A DNA stretch of 64,000 nt from Dasania marina DSM 21967 (GTDB lineage: Bacteria; Pseudomonadota; Gammaproteobacteria; Pseudomonadales; Dasaniaceae), in assembly GCF_000373485.1 (NCBI RefSeq), contig NZ_KB891591.1, positions 25,794 to 89,793 on the forward strand, in the 5' to 3' direction. Shown piece by piece: positions 56,093 through 64,000 of the stretch. How positions within the stretch are numbered: position 1 is the first letter of the stretch; each line of letters begins with the position of its first letter. Made by a program: the position numbers and the translations under genes. The notes below the pieces were generated by a model. The model worked only from the letters and a program-made list of their open reading frames with translations, searched no databases and was not told the DNA's origin.

Positions 56093-56530
56093 ATGACAGA
56101 TAGAGAAGCTATTATTGACCATACCCGCAGTTGGGGTAGGGCCTATTTAAATGGCGATATAGATGACATTCTTCGCCACTACAGCGACGATGCCCTAATG
56201 ATTAGCTTTGACGGTATTATTGCCAAAGGCCACGATAAGATACGCAAAATCTATGAGCTATGGCTAAACGTCGGCAACCCCTTAGAGCTAAATTACGAAA
56301 CCGTCGATGTGGTGGTTTACGGTGATATGGCCTACCACGTATTAAAATGGCATGGCGTGTTTCAAGAGCCCTATGGCAATGAAATGATGTGCGGTGCCTG
56401 CCAGTCGGTACTTAAGCGGCAGGAAAACGGCCAGTGGCTATGGGTCTCCGAAATAGTCTGCGCCGATATAGACTCCAGAGAAGTGTTAGAAGATATGCCC
56501 AACAATAGCACCAACCTGCACGTTATCTAA
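56093..56530 (+). CDS. SnoaL/NTF2-like protein
   Basis: The 145-residue protein has the cone-shaped SnoaL/NTF2-like fold pattern: AYLNGDIDDILRHYSDDALM (about 18-37), KGHDKIRKIYELWL (about 45) and MAYHVLKWHGVFQE (about 75). Members act as isomerases, hydratases or binding proteins for small ligands, and the role here cannot be read. It follows the TraB gene by about 50 bases. Confidence 0.72.
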   Translation: MTDREAIIDHTRSWGRAYLNGDIDDILRHYSDDALMISFDGIIAKGHDKIRKIYELWLNVGNPLELNYETVDVVVYGDMAYHVLKWHGVFQEPYGNEMMCGACQSVLKRQENGQWLWVSEIVCADIDSREVLEDMPNNSTNLHVI

Positions 56531-56681
56531 TAACTTGCCCCATACTGTTATTTCCCTTCCATAATAAGTCGCTAATGCGGCTTATTGCTTATTACTCGTC
56601 TACTATCAATAGCGATACTAATGCCTGTGCATTAGCGCTATTAATAATGGTTAATAAAAGAGTTAATAAGAGGGAAAAGCA

Positions 56682-58088
56682 ATGGGATGCAAACGCGGAA
56701 TTTATTATCTAGTGGCCATGCTGTGTTGGTGGCCGTTATTGTCATCAGCCGCCGAAAACGTGGTTAGCAGCAGCCAAAACAAAGCCTTGAGTATATTGCG
56801 CGATAGCATAGCCATTCGCACCGTAGAGGGCTATGGCAAGGTGCCAGAGCTAGCCCACTATTTACAAAAGCAATTCTTAGCAGCCGGTTTTGATCAGCAG
56901 GATATACAGATACTGCCGGTGGCTGATACCGTGGCCTTGGTGGTGAGGTATAGAGCCCGCCCCGGCGCTACTCAAAAACCCATATTGCTATCCGCCCATA
57001 TGGACGTGGTGGATGCCCTGCCACAAGACTGGCTGCGCGACCCCTATACCTTAATTGAAGAAGACGGCTATTTTTTTGGCCGCGGGGTTGCCGATAATAA
57101 ATTTGCGGTGTCGGTATTAAGCGCCACCTTTATGCGCTTAAAAGCCGAGGGCTACCAGCCCGCCAGAGACTTAATACTGGCTTTTTCCGGCGATGAAGAA
57201 ACCCAAATGCTTACCACCCAGGCCTTGGCAATAGAGCACCGCGCTTTAATTGATGCTGAATATGCCATAGTCGCCGATGGCGGCGGTGGCTTGCTTAGCG
57301 AGTCGGGTGAGGCAGTTTCTTTTACTATCGATATGGCCGAAAAAACCTACGCCTCCTTTAGAGTCACGGCCAGCAACCCCGGCGGCCACAGCTCATTACC
57401 CAGAAAAGATAATGCCATCTATGACTTGGCCCAAGCCTTAATCAAACTAGATGCCTTTCAATTCCCAGTGATGGAAAGTGAATTAACCCGTGAGTTTTTT
57501 CGCCAAACCGCACCGCTAATCGACGGTGAGCTAGGCAAGGCCATGAGCAATTTTGTGCAAGGGCGTAATAAAGAGCAGGCTATTAAGCTGTTACGCAGTA
57601 AACCCGACTATGTAGGCACCTTAGGCACCACCTGTGTGGCCACCTTATTATCGGCAGGCCATGCCGAAAATGCGTTGCCGCAGTCGGCTAGTGCCACTAT
57701 CAATTGCCGTATCTTTCCCGGTGTAGGCGTGGAAGCAACCCTGGATACACTAAAAAAAGTCATGGCTAATAAAGCGTTGCAGTGGCAGGTTTTAGATAGC
57801 CCCAAAGAGAGTGATGCCTCACCCATGCGTAAAGAGGTATTCGATGCGGTGGCTAGGTCTATACATCCTTATTTTCCCGACCTGCCTATTATTCCGCACA
57901 TGGCTTCGGGGGCTTCCGATGCCTTGCACTTTCGCGCAGCGGGCATACCTTGCTATACCCTTTCCACCATTTTTCAAAAGTCTTCCGATGAATTTGCCCA
58001 CGGCTTAAATGAGCGCGTGGCGGTGCATAACCTGCCTAGATCCATGGGTATATGGTATGCGCTGATCAAAGACATTAGCCAAGAATAA
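56682..58088 (+). CDS. Secreted M20 family metallopeptidase
   Basis: The 468-residue protein has a signal peptide (cleavage near LSSAAEN, about 24) and the M20 zinc-site residues: SAHMDVVDALP (about 105), GRGVADNKFAVS (about 132), FSGDEETQ (about 165), VADGGGG (about 195), and a His in FAHGLNERVAVH near the end. It is a di-zinc exo-peptidase or amidohydrolase acting in the periplasm. It is followed by the S9 peptidase gene with a 26-base gap, so peptide breakdown outside the cytoplasm is a likely shared role. Confidence 0.9.
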   Translation: MGCKRGIYYLVAMLCWWPLLSSAAENVVSSSQNKALSILRDSIAIRTVEGYGKVPELAHYLQKQFLAAGFDQQDIQILPVADTVALVVRYRARPGATQKPILLSAHMDVVDALPQDWLRDPYTLIEEDGYFFGRGVADNKFAVSVLSATFMRLKAEGYQPARDLILAFSGDEETQMLTTQALAIEHRALIDAEYAIVADGGGGLLSESGEAVSFTIDMAEKTYASFRVTASNPGGHSSLPRKDNAIYDLAQALIKLDAFQFPVMESELTREFFRQTAPLIDGELGKAMSNFVQGRNKEQAIKLLRSKPDYVGTLGTTCVATLLSAGHAENALPQSASATINCRIFPGVGVEATLDTLKKVMANKALQWQVLDSPKESDASPMRKEVFDAVARSIHPYFPDLPIIPHMASGASDALHFRAAGIPCYTLSTIFQKSSDEFAHGLNERVAVHNLPRSMGIWYALIKDISQE

Positions 58089-58114
58089 AATCGTTGATTG
58101 TTGAGGGTTAAACC

Positions 58115-60145
58115 GTGAATAAAATAATACTCTGTCTCGCAGCGTCACTGTTGTGCACTAGCGCGTCGTGGGCAAAAGCAGAACCAAGGGCAGAACCAAG
58201 TGAAGAGGCAGGCTCGCTGCGCGCTATGCAAATAGCCGACCTTAATCGCTTGGCCGATGTTAGCGCCCCTAACTTTTCACCCGATGGCAGCCAGCTAGTG
58301 TATGTGGTTAATAAGGTGAATAGTGAGTTGGATAAATACCATAGCGATTTATGGGTCGTGCCCTATCAGGGTGGCAAAGCCAAACCGCTAACCACTACTA
58401 AAGAACGCAGCGAGTGGGCGCCGCAATACAGCCCCAATGGTAAGCACATCGCTTTTTTATCCAGTGATAAAGAGGATGAAAGCACCCAGGTTTTTATGAT
58501 GAAAGCCGGTGGCGGTAGTGTTAAGCAGTTAACACATATTGTGGGTGGGGTAATAGCATTTGATTGGGCTCCCGACAGCCAGCGCCTGGTAGTATCGGCT
58601 TGGGCTAATATACAGCAGCCTAATAAGGCGGGCACCGCGCCACCTATAGTGATAGATCGTTTTCAATTTATGTTAGACGAGGTTGGGTATTTAACCACGC
58701 AACGCAGCCACTTATTTATTGTTAATAGTAAAAATAAAAAAACCACCACGTTACTGGCTGGCAATCAGGATTATTGGATGCCTACGTGGTCGCCAGACGG
58801 CCAGTGGATAGCCTATGTGACTAAGGACCCCAATAAAACCAGCTTGGATGCCGACCGCCATGCCGATAGCGATGTGTTTATTGTGCAGGCTAAAGCAGGG
58901 GCTTCACCACAGCGTATCAGCCATGATAGTGCCACCGATGTCGATCCCTATTGGGCCTCGCCACCGCAATGGTCGCCCGATAGCCAACAATTAGTGTGGC
59001 TAACTAGCAACGAAAGTAAATGGTTTTTCTATGCACCCAGCCAACTTAGCGTGGCCGATATCAGCACTAAAAAAGTTCGTCAGTTGGCGCGCATAGATAG
59101 ATTCTTTTACCTGCCCAAATGGTCCGCCGATGGCCAGTCTATTTATGCCTTAATTGAGCAAGATAGATACACTAGCTTGGCAAAGATAGATGCAGCTAGC
59201 GGCAGTATTAATTACCTCAATAAAGGCGAGCACTTCAGCCTAGATTACGATATTTCTGGCAATGGCCAGATTGCGTTGTTAAACAGCAATACCCAGCGGC
59301 CCTTTGAACTAATGGCTTTAGATAAAGGCATGCGGCCATTAAGTCACCACAATGATTGGCTGCAAGACCTGCAGTTAGCTAACACGCAAGCCTTTAGCTT
59401 TAACAACAATGGCCATGAGATAGGTGGTTTATTAATGTTGCCTGCCGGTTATCAAGCAGGGCAGGCAGTGCCTACTATTTTTCGTGTACATGGTGGCCCC
59501 GTTTATCAGTTTAGTTATGAGTTTATGAGTGACTGGCAAATCTACGCTGCCAAAGGCTATGCGGTAGTGGGCATTAACCCGCGTGGTTCTTCGGGCAAGG
59601 GTTTTGATTACTCCAAAGCAATTTATGCCGACTGGGGCAATGTTGATACCAGTGATATTTTAGCGGGTAGTGATTATTTAATAGAGCAAGGCATAGTTGA
59701 TAAAAATCGCATGGGCATAGGCGGCTGGAGTTACGGTAGCATGCTAAGCAATTATGTTATTGCCACCGATACCCGCTTTAAAGCCGCAGTTAGTGGTGCT
59801 GGCACCGCTAATATTTTTGGCACCTACGGCCATGATCAATACAGCAGGGAGTATGAGTACGAGCTGGGCACCCCTTGGCATAATAGTGAAATTTATCAGC
59901 GCGTAAGTTTTCCTTTTTTACAGGCTCATAAAATCACTACACCCACTTTATATCAGTGTTCCGAAAAAGATTTTAACGTGCCCTGCCTAGGGGCAGAGCA
60001 AATGTACCAAGCGCTAAAATCCTTACAGGTAGATACCCAACTGGTGATATACCCCGGCCAATATCATAGTATTACAGTGCCCAGTTATCTTATCGATAGA
60101 ATGCAGCGCAATGTGGCTTGGTACGATAAATATTTACGCCATTAA
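58115..60145 (+). CDS. Secreted S9 family prolyl oligopeptidase-type serine peptidase
   Basis: The 676-residue protein has a signal peptide (about 1-22), an N-terminal beta-propeller with repeated FSPDGSQLVYV, YSPNGKHIAFLS and WSPDGQWIAYV blades (about 45-380), and an alpha/beta-hydrolase domain (about 430-676). The catalytic triad is Ser in GGWSYGSMLSN (about 540), Asp in CSEKDFNVPC (about 622) and His in GQYHSITVP (about 654). It cleaves peptides in the periplasm, probably short ones. It starts at a GTG with a GAGGG site and shares an operon-like position with the M20 gene. A terminator follows at 60168. Confidence 0.92.
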   Translation: MNKIILCLAASLLCTSASWAKAEPRAEPSEEAGSLRAMQIADLNRLADVSAPNFSPDGSQLVYVVNKVNSELDKYHSDLWVVPYQGGKAKPLTTTKERSEWAPQYSPNGKHIAFLSSDKEDESTQVFMMKAGGGSVKQLTHIVGGVIAFDWAPDSQRLVVSAWANIQQPNKAGTAPPIVIDRFQFMLDEVGYLTTQRSHLFIVNSKNKKTTTLLAGNQDYWMPTWSPDGQWIAYVTKDPNKTSLDADRHADSDVFIVQAKAGASPQRISHDSATDVDPYWASPPQWSPDSQQLVWLTSNESKWFFYAPSQLSVADISTKKVRQLARIDRFFYLPKWSADGQSIYALIEQDRYTSLAKIDAASGSINYLNKGEHFSLDYDISGNGQIALLNSNTQRPFELMALDKGMRPLSHHNDWLQDLQLANTQAFSFNNNGHEIGGLLMLPAGYQAGQAVPTIFRVHGGPVYQFSYEFMSDWQIYAAKGYAVVGINPRGSSGKGFDYSKAIYADWGNVDTSDILAGSDYLIEQGIVDKNRMGIGGWSYGSMLSNYVIATDTRFKAAVSGAGTANIFGTYGHDQYSREYEYELGTPWHNSEIYQRVSFPFLQAHKITTPTLYQCSEKDFNVPCLGAEQMYQALKSLQVDTQLVIYPGQYHSITVPSYLIDRMQRNVAWYDKYLRH

Positions 60146-60167
60146 ATAATTTCTCTTTTGTAAGCTG

Positions 60168-60200
60168 AATAGGCGCTAGTGATAGCGCCTATTGTCGTTT
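60168..60200 (+). terminator. Terminator after the S9 peptidase gene
   Basis: AATAGGCGCT (60168-60177) pairs exactly with AGCGCCTATT (60184-60193) around a six-base loop, followed by GTCGTTTT. It is followed by the repeat region in front of the serine-hydrolase gene. Confidence 0.7.
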
Positions 60201-60215
60201 TAAACCCTTCATCCA

Positions 60216-60268
60216 TTCTGGCCCTACCGGCAAACTTGAACTGGTCCTATTCTTAATTCTGGCCCTAG
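60216..60268 (+). promoter_or_regulatory. Candidate MocR-type operator upstream of the serine-hydrolase gene
   Basis: TTCTGGCCCTAC (60216-60227) and AACTGGTCCTAT (60239-60250) are spaced exactly 23 bp. A third copy, TTCTGGCCCTAG (60257-60268), follows after 18 bp. The motif and the 23-bp spacing match those upstream of 22727, 23765 and 27522, although this site is about 40 kb away from the MocR gene. It lies about 150 bp before the start of the lipoprotein gene. Confidence 0.6.
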
Positions 60269-60416
60269 GTTTATATTGTACCTTGCTAGAATTTACTGGG
60301 CTTAGAGTGATAGCTGTAGTCAACAACTCGATGTTAAGCCTGTTTCTATTATTAGCCTGCGTAGGGATGCTGTGGTTTACATGCTCAGGAATATAAAGCG
60401 CTATGGGGAAAGAATA

Positions 60417-62939
60417 ATGATGAAGAAACGGCTATTGAGTTCCTGTTTGCTGCTGGCGTCATGCGCTAACTTACAGGTCACTGCAGATATAAACGAAGAT
60501 TTTGAAGATGGCGATATTAACGGTTGGAATACCAGCGGTATAGTCGCCATTAACAGCACTAAAACAATAGGCAGCTATGCCATGCGCCTTAAAGGTGGTG
60601 CTAGTGCCGAGCGTAGCTTTGCTGCCGATGGTGCAGTAACCGTCGCCCTGGCTGCCACCAGTTTAGAAACCGGCGACTACTGCGATGTGTTTGTTTCTGA
60701 AGATGGCCAGAACTGGGGCAGCTCGTTAATTAACCTCAATAAAAATCAAGACAACGGTGTTTTTACTAGCGCCAGTACCACCACCAATGGTGGTGTTACC
60801 CATATACGCTATGTGCAAACGGGCTCCGCTGCTGATTACTGCTATGCCGATGGTATTAGTATTGTAGGGGCGGGTGAGCCAGCCCCTAGCATTGCGGTTA
60901 CTGGCAGCGCGGCTTTTGGCAATGTGCAAGTGGGCAGCAATGCTAGCGCTATTATTACCATCGCCAATAATGGCAACGCCAATTTAACCGTGGCCGCCAT
61001 CACCGGTGCCGCTGCGCCCTTTAGTGTAACCAATGATGGTTGTAGCAATAGCACGGTAACGGCGGGTAATAATTGCAACTTTGAAGTGGCTTTTACCCCT
61101 AGCGCCGCAGTAACTTCAAACGCCACACTTACTATAGCCAATAACGATGTTACACAAACCCTAGCCCTTAGCGGCACAGGTAATACTGAGCCGCCACCAC
61201 CTAGTGGCCAGTTACCGGCGTTTAACGGTGATGGCAATGTGCCCCGCAGTAATTTAACGATTAGCCAATTAAACGGCAGTAGTTTGGCCATGATGGATTT
61301 TGCCCATTACAGCCATGGTGTGGCAGAAATAGCGTCCGCAACATCTCAGGCCAAACAGCCCACTAACTCGTTTCAGGGTCGCTTAGTTTTAAACGCAGCC
61401 AATGCCACGGCGATGAACTTTAATGAAACCACCTCCGGTAGGGCGCAGGCAGGTAATTATAATAACCCCGCCATGTTGCCGGCATTTGATTTTGAATTTG
61501 TACAAGTGGGTTCACATATTATTCCCAAAACCCGCGGCTTGGTGGTGAGTGGCAATATAGGTGCGCCGGACTTTATCGATTGGAATTATATTATCGAGCC
61601 GGGCAGGGTGTGGAATGAAAACAACGACGGCGCTTATAGCCGTGCAGCTATACCCTTTGCCTTGCAAGAAAACCAGGCCAACTGTACTCACAATGGCCTA
61701 TTAACCTTTGCCTTTAAAGACGATGGCAGCATTACCAATGTGGCCGTGCAAGTGGGCGGTGAAACCTGTTTGTATTTTCAATACGATATGTGGAAGCTAG
61801 TGCCCGCACAATATATACCGGCTGCGGTAACAGGGGCATCAACGTTAATTGCCGACTATCAAAATGAAGTACTCAATCGCCTACCCGTAAAACCCATTGC
61901 TGAGTTGGCCAGTGATTACCCCGCGGCCAATATCAATGTAGCGAATATTGCCAGCGAGCAAGCCTCGGCGGCAACAACGCATGGCGTGTTATACAACGGT
62001 GTGCATTATGCGGCGGCCTGTAGCACTAGGCATGGCGATTACCCTTACTGCGCGGTAATGAGTTTACCTTCATACTCTACCGCTAAAACCGCAGTCACTA
62101 ATTTTGCCTATGCGCTATTAGTGCAGCAGAACGCTGCGGTGAGCAACCTAATGGTGTCGCCTAATGTGAGCGAATGCCAAGATGGTATTAACGGCACTGC
62201 GTCAATTTGGAGTGATGTTACGGTAGAAAACGCGCTGGATATGGCCACGGGTAATTATCGCCTATCCTCCTATGAAGGCGACGAGGGCAGTAGCGCGGTA
62301 GTGAATGAGTTTTTCTTAAGCTTTACCCACGATGAAAAAATTAAACATGCCTGCGAGCGTTATATACGCAAGGACACACCCAACACGCACTTTTCTTATC
62401 ACTCATCGGATACCTATATCGCCGGCGTCGCTATGGATAATGATTACAGCGGTGATTTGTTTACTAAGTTAGTAAATGAGGTGTATAAGCCGTTAACGCT
62501 TAGCCCTGCCACCTACAGCATAGTGCGCACGGAAGATGCTTCTGCCGACCCCTATTGGAGCCACGGTATGACCTGGCACGCCGATGACATGGTTAAGCTA
62601 GGGCAGCTAATCAATGATCGTGGTGTTATCAACGGCCAACAAGTACTCAATGGCGGCATTATGGATGACATGCTGCTAAACGGCGGCGACTTAGGCTTAG
62701 AAACTTATGGTGCGGAGTCGCGTTATCTTAATGGCGTATGGACTTACGATATGGGGCAGCGCGCCAGCCCATTGTGCCCAGCGGGCTCTTGGGTGAGTTA
62801 TATGTCGGGTTACGGCGGCATAGGCGTGGTGATGTTCCCCAACGATGCGGTGTATTACTTTGTGAGCGATAGCGGCAGCTATGCCTTTGGCGGCGCCGAA
62901 ACCGAGCTGCATAAAATCAGCAATATCTGCGGCAGCTAA
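60417..62939 (+). CDS. Modular secreted serine hydrolase lipoprotein (beta-lactamase family)
   Basis: From the ATG at 60417 (GGGGAAAG site; an ATG at 60420 and a GTG at 60372 are alternatives) the protein has about 840 residues. It begins with a lipoprotein-type signal (LLASC). An N-terminal beta-sandwich-like region (about 25-155; DFEDGDINGWNTSG) is followed by a choice-of-anchor-D-type domain (about 160-265; IAVTGSAAFGNVQVGSNA, NNDVTQTLALSGTG) and a proline-rich linker. The catalytic part is a class C beta-lactamase-like fold, with YSTAKT carrying the SxxK motif, a YHSS segment and a glycine-rich GYGGIGVV near the end. It is probably a cell-surface peptidase or esterase. MocR-type repeats in front link it to the amidase island. 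Confidence 0.82.
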   Translation: MMKKRLLSSCLLLASCANLQVTADINEDFEDGDINGWNTSGIVAINSTKTIGSYAMRLKGGASAERSFAADGAVTVALAATSLETGDYCDVFVSEDGQNWGSSLINLNKNQDNGVFTSASTTTNGGVTHIRYVQTGSAADYCYADGISIVGAGEPAPSIAVTGSAAFGNVQVGSNASAIITIANNGNANLTVAAITGAAAPFSVTNDGCSNSTVTAGNNCNFEVAFTPSAAVTSNATLTIANNDVTQTLALSGTGNTEPPPPSGQLPAFNGDGNVPRSNLTISQLNGSSLAMMDFAHYSHGVAEIASATSQAKQPTNSFQGRLVLNAANATAMNFNETTSGRAQAGNYNNPAMLPAFDFEFVQVGSHIIPKTRGLVVSGNIGAPDFIDWNYIIEPGRVWNENNDGAYSRAAIPFALQENQANCTHNGLLTFAFKDDGSITNVAVQVGGETCLYFQYDMWKLVPAQYIPAAVTGASTLIADYQNEVLNRLPVKPIAELASDYPAANINVANIASEQASAATTHGVLYNGVHYAAACSTRHGDYPYCAVMSLPSYSTAKTAVTNFAYALLVQQNAAVSNLMVSPNVSECQDGINGTASIWSDVTVENALDMATGNYRLSSYEGDEGSSAVVNEFFLSFTHDEKIKHACERYIRKDTPNTHFSYHSSDTYIAGVAMDNDYSGDLFTKLVNEVYKPLTLSPATYSIVRTEDASADPYWSHGMTWHADDMVKLGQLINDRGVINGQQVLNGGIMDDMLLNGGDLGLETYGAESRYLNGVWTYDMGQRASPLCPAGSWVSYMSGYGGIGVVMFPNDAVYYFVSDSGSYAFGGAETELHKISNICGS

Positions 62940-62978
62940 CCTAGTAAGCTCTGCCGCAAACCAATAGACCGTTACACT

Positions 62979-63013
62979 AGCCCTGCTCTGTATCTTCAGA
63001 GCGGGGCTTTTTT
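62979..63013 (+). terminator. Rho-independent terminator after the serine-hydrolase gene
   Basis: AGCCCTGCTCTG (62979-62990) pairs with CAGAGCGGGGCT (62997-63008) with one G-T wobble, and a T-run reaches 63013. Confidence 0.8.
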
Positions 63014-63051
63014 ATGCGTGTATGAATAGCTGGCCAAGCTAACCCTAACCC

Positions 63052-63085
63052 GGTCATGCCGGGCCACGACCCGGCATCCACGCAG
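63052..63085. repeat. REP-like palindrome
   Basis: ATGCCGGG (63056-63063) pairs with CCCGGCAT (63070-63077), within the context GGTCATGCCGGGCCACGACC followed by CCGGCATCCACG. This form is widespread as a repetitive extragenic palindrome in proteobacteria. It lies between the terminator and the NYN gene, about 850 bp before a RAYT transposase gene that mobilises such elements. Only one copy is in the window. Confidence 0.6.
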
Positions 63086-63196
63086 GACTAAACTTTTATA
63101 CCGCCTGTGCTTAGCTCACGTGTTATCGTGTGATGCAGGCAGCGGGTTATTTAGCCTGTATAAATACTGTACCTGTTATAAAAGTTATTAATTGCT

Positions 63197-63697
63197 ATGA
63201 GTGATTCCCCCAAAAAAGTCAGCATCTTTGTTGATGTGCAAAATATCTACTACACCTGTCGCCAGGGCTACCAAGCTAACTTTGACTACAACCGCTTTTG
63301 GGCCGAAGTGACAGAGGGTCGCGAGCTGGTCACCGCTATCGCCTACGCCACCGATAACGACGACGAAAAACAACGTCAGTTTCAAAACATCCTACGTGCC
63401 ATAGGCTTTACCGTAAAACTCAAGCCGGTATTAAAACGGTTGGATGGCAGCACCAAGGCCGATTGGGATGTAGGTATAGCCCTAGATATATTCGAAGCGG
63501 CAAGCGATTGCGATACCGTGGTGTTGGCCTCCGGTGATGGCGACTTTGATATATTGCTGCATCGCATTAAAAAACGTTTTGATACCGATAGTATTGTTTA
63601 TGGTGTACCCAAGCTAACCTCAGATTTTTTGATTAAAGAGGCCAGTGAGTTTGTGGCTATAGATGAGAGGTTGTTGTTGAAGAAGGGTGGGCGGTAG
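63197..63697 (+). CDS. NYN domain (LabA/DUF88-like) protein
   Basis: The 166-residue protein has the PIN-like NYN domain. The acidic active-site residues appear as SIFVDVQNIYYT (about 9-20), KADWDVGIALDIFEAA (about 88) and LASGDGDFDILLHRI (about 109). NYN proteins are predicted or shown to cut RNA with a bound metal ion; LabA relatives affect gene expression. No signal peptide is present. It lies just before repeats and a transposase gene, near the right end of the window. Length is normal for a stand-alone member. Confidence 0.88.
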   Translation: MSDSPKKVSIFVDVQNIYYTCRQGYQANFDYNRFWAEVTEGRELVTAIAYATDNDDEKQRQFQNILRAIGFTVKLKPVLKRLDGSTKADWDVGIALDIFEAASDCDTVVLASGDGDFDILLHRIKKRFDTDSIVYGVPKLTSDFLIKEASEFVAIDERLLLKKGGR

Positions 63698-63770
63698 TAG
63701 TGTTTGGCTATATGTAGTTATTAAACTACCGCAAAGTTTCAAGTTTGAAAGGTGAGGCCTGACTCTCAGT

Positions 63771-63884
63771 TCTCCTATTAAGACACCCACTCAACTCCTC
63801 TATTAAGACACCCACTCTAAGGCTTGACACAGAGTCCAGTAGCTGAACACCCACTTTAAGGCTTGACACAATATCCAGTAGCTG
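63771..63884 (+). repeat. Direct repeats upstream of the RAYT transposase gene
   Basis: Two 38-base copies, 63808-63845 and 63847-63884, share ACACCCACT, AAGGCTTGACACA and TCCAGTAGCTG, with a few changes between. Just before them, CTATTAAGACACCCACTC occurs twice (around 63774 and 63800), giving a ladder of period about 26 and 39. These lie 40 bases before the transposase start and may be part of its mobile unit. Confidence 0.75.
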
Positions 63885-63923
63885 TATATTTAACCAGCAT
63901 CAATAACCAAGGAGCGGTTAACT

Positions 63924-64000
63924 ATGCCAAAACCCAGAAAGGAACTGGTCTCCCTAGACGCAACCCCTTACTATCACTGCACCTCCCGCTGTGTAAGGCG
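63924..64000 (+). CDS. REP-associated tyrosine transposase (RAYT), 5' end only
   Basis: The first 25 codons of a gene run off the right edge. The start MPKPRKELVSLDATPYYHC and the following TSRCVRR match the N-terminus of RAYT/IS200-like Y1 transposases, in which the His of YYHC is close to the catalytic HUH-type site. GGAG lies ten bases before the ATG. The repeats directly upstream and the REP-like palindrome at 63052 agree with a RAYT locus. Function beyond this cannot be checked here. Confidence 0.75.
   Translation, partial: MPKPRKELVSLDATPYYHCTSRCVR

Noticed and set aside
63771..63884. Regularly spaced repeats that might be a small CRISPR array
   Set aside because: Only two full 38-base copies are almost adjacent, with no unique spacers of 30-40 bp and no cas gene nearby; they fit repeats in front of a RAYT transposase.

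Overview
The window looks like chromosomal DNA of a free-living, aerobic gammaproteobacterium, probably marine and near the Cellvibrionales/Spongiibacteraceae, with a base composition around 48-50% G+C. This rests on the Pseudomonas-like block of AlgP-like protein, FKBP lipoprotein, Rsd/AlgQ and DsbB, on the 1633-residue NAD-glutamate dehydrogenase, the close FadH match, the ArgP/ArgO pair and the abundance of TonB-dependent receptors. The taxon is an inference; there is no rRNA or tRNA gene to anchor it. GTG and TTG starts are common and often decided by a good ribosome binding site.

Layout. 1-6.2 kb: end of an unidentified gene, then algP-like, an FKBP lipoprotein, a WD40 lipoprotein, rsd, the dsbB-lrgA-lrgB operon and a FliL-like protein. 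6.2-20.6 kb: housekeeping and signalling genes (acpH, gshA, a PilZ/DUF1631 pair, moaA, a DASS carboxylate transporter, a response regulator-EAL protein, a peroxiredoxin, a methyltransferase, cytochrome b561 with YceI, a Yip1 protein, hemH, an enoyl-CoA hydratase). 20.7-37.8 kb: an uptake and catabolism island: a MocR regulator with an extra C-terminal domain, a nitrilase-superfamily amidase, a TonB-dependent receptor, a C45 Ntn-hydrolase, an MFS transporter, FecR and FecI-type regulators, two tandem paralogous TonB-dependent receptors and an APC permease. 37.2-40.1 kb: a TetR regulator divergent from fadH. 40.1-48 kb: a beta-barrel protein, aldo/keto reductase, MmcQ-like and MAPEG proteins, a periplasmic binding protein, an ABC exporter, a TSUP permease with a damaged or non-standard start, and argO divergent from argP. 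48-64 kb: NAD-glutamate dehydrogenase, a YdjM-like protein, a broken C13 peptidase gene, a TraB/GumN protein, two exported peptidases, a modular serine-hydrolase lipoprotein, a NYN-domain protein, then a REP-like palindrome, direct repeats and the start of a RAYT transposase.

The most interesting signal is a 12-bp motif (AACTGGCCCTAT-like) that occurs as direct repeats exactly 23 bp apart in front of the amidase, the first TonB receptor and the MFS gene, and again 40 kb away in front of the serine-hydrolase lipoprotein. MocR proteins bind direct repeats of CTGG-containing motifs, so I infer one regulon: outer-membrane import by the receptor, hydrolysis of an amide or N-acyl substrate by the amidase, the Ntn-hydrolase and the secreted beta-lactamase-fold enzyme, and inner-membrane transport by the MFS protein, all under the MocR protein at 20760. 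The substrate cannot be told from the sequence. Other notable items are a 14-bp tandem repeat that begins at the stop codon of yceI, a palindromic TetR operator candidate in front of fadH, and the peptidase pseudogene with exactly two lesions.
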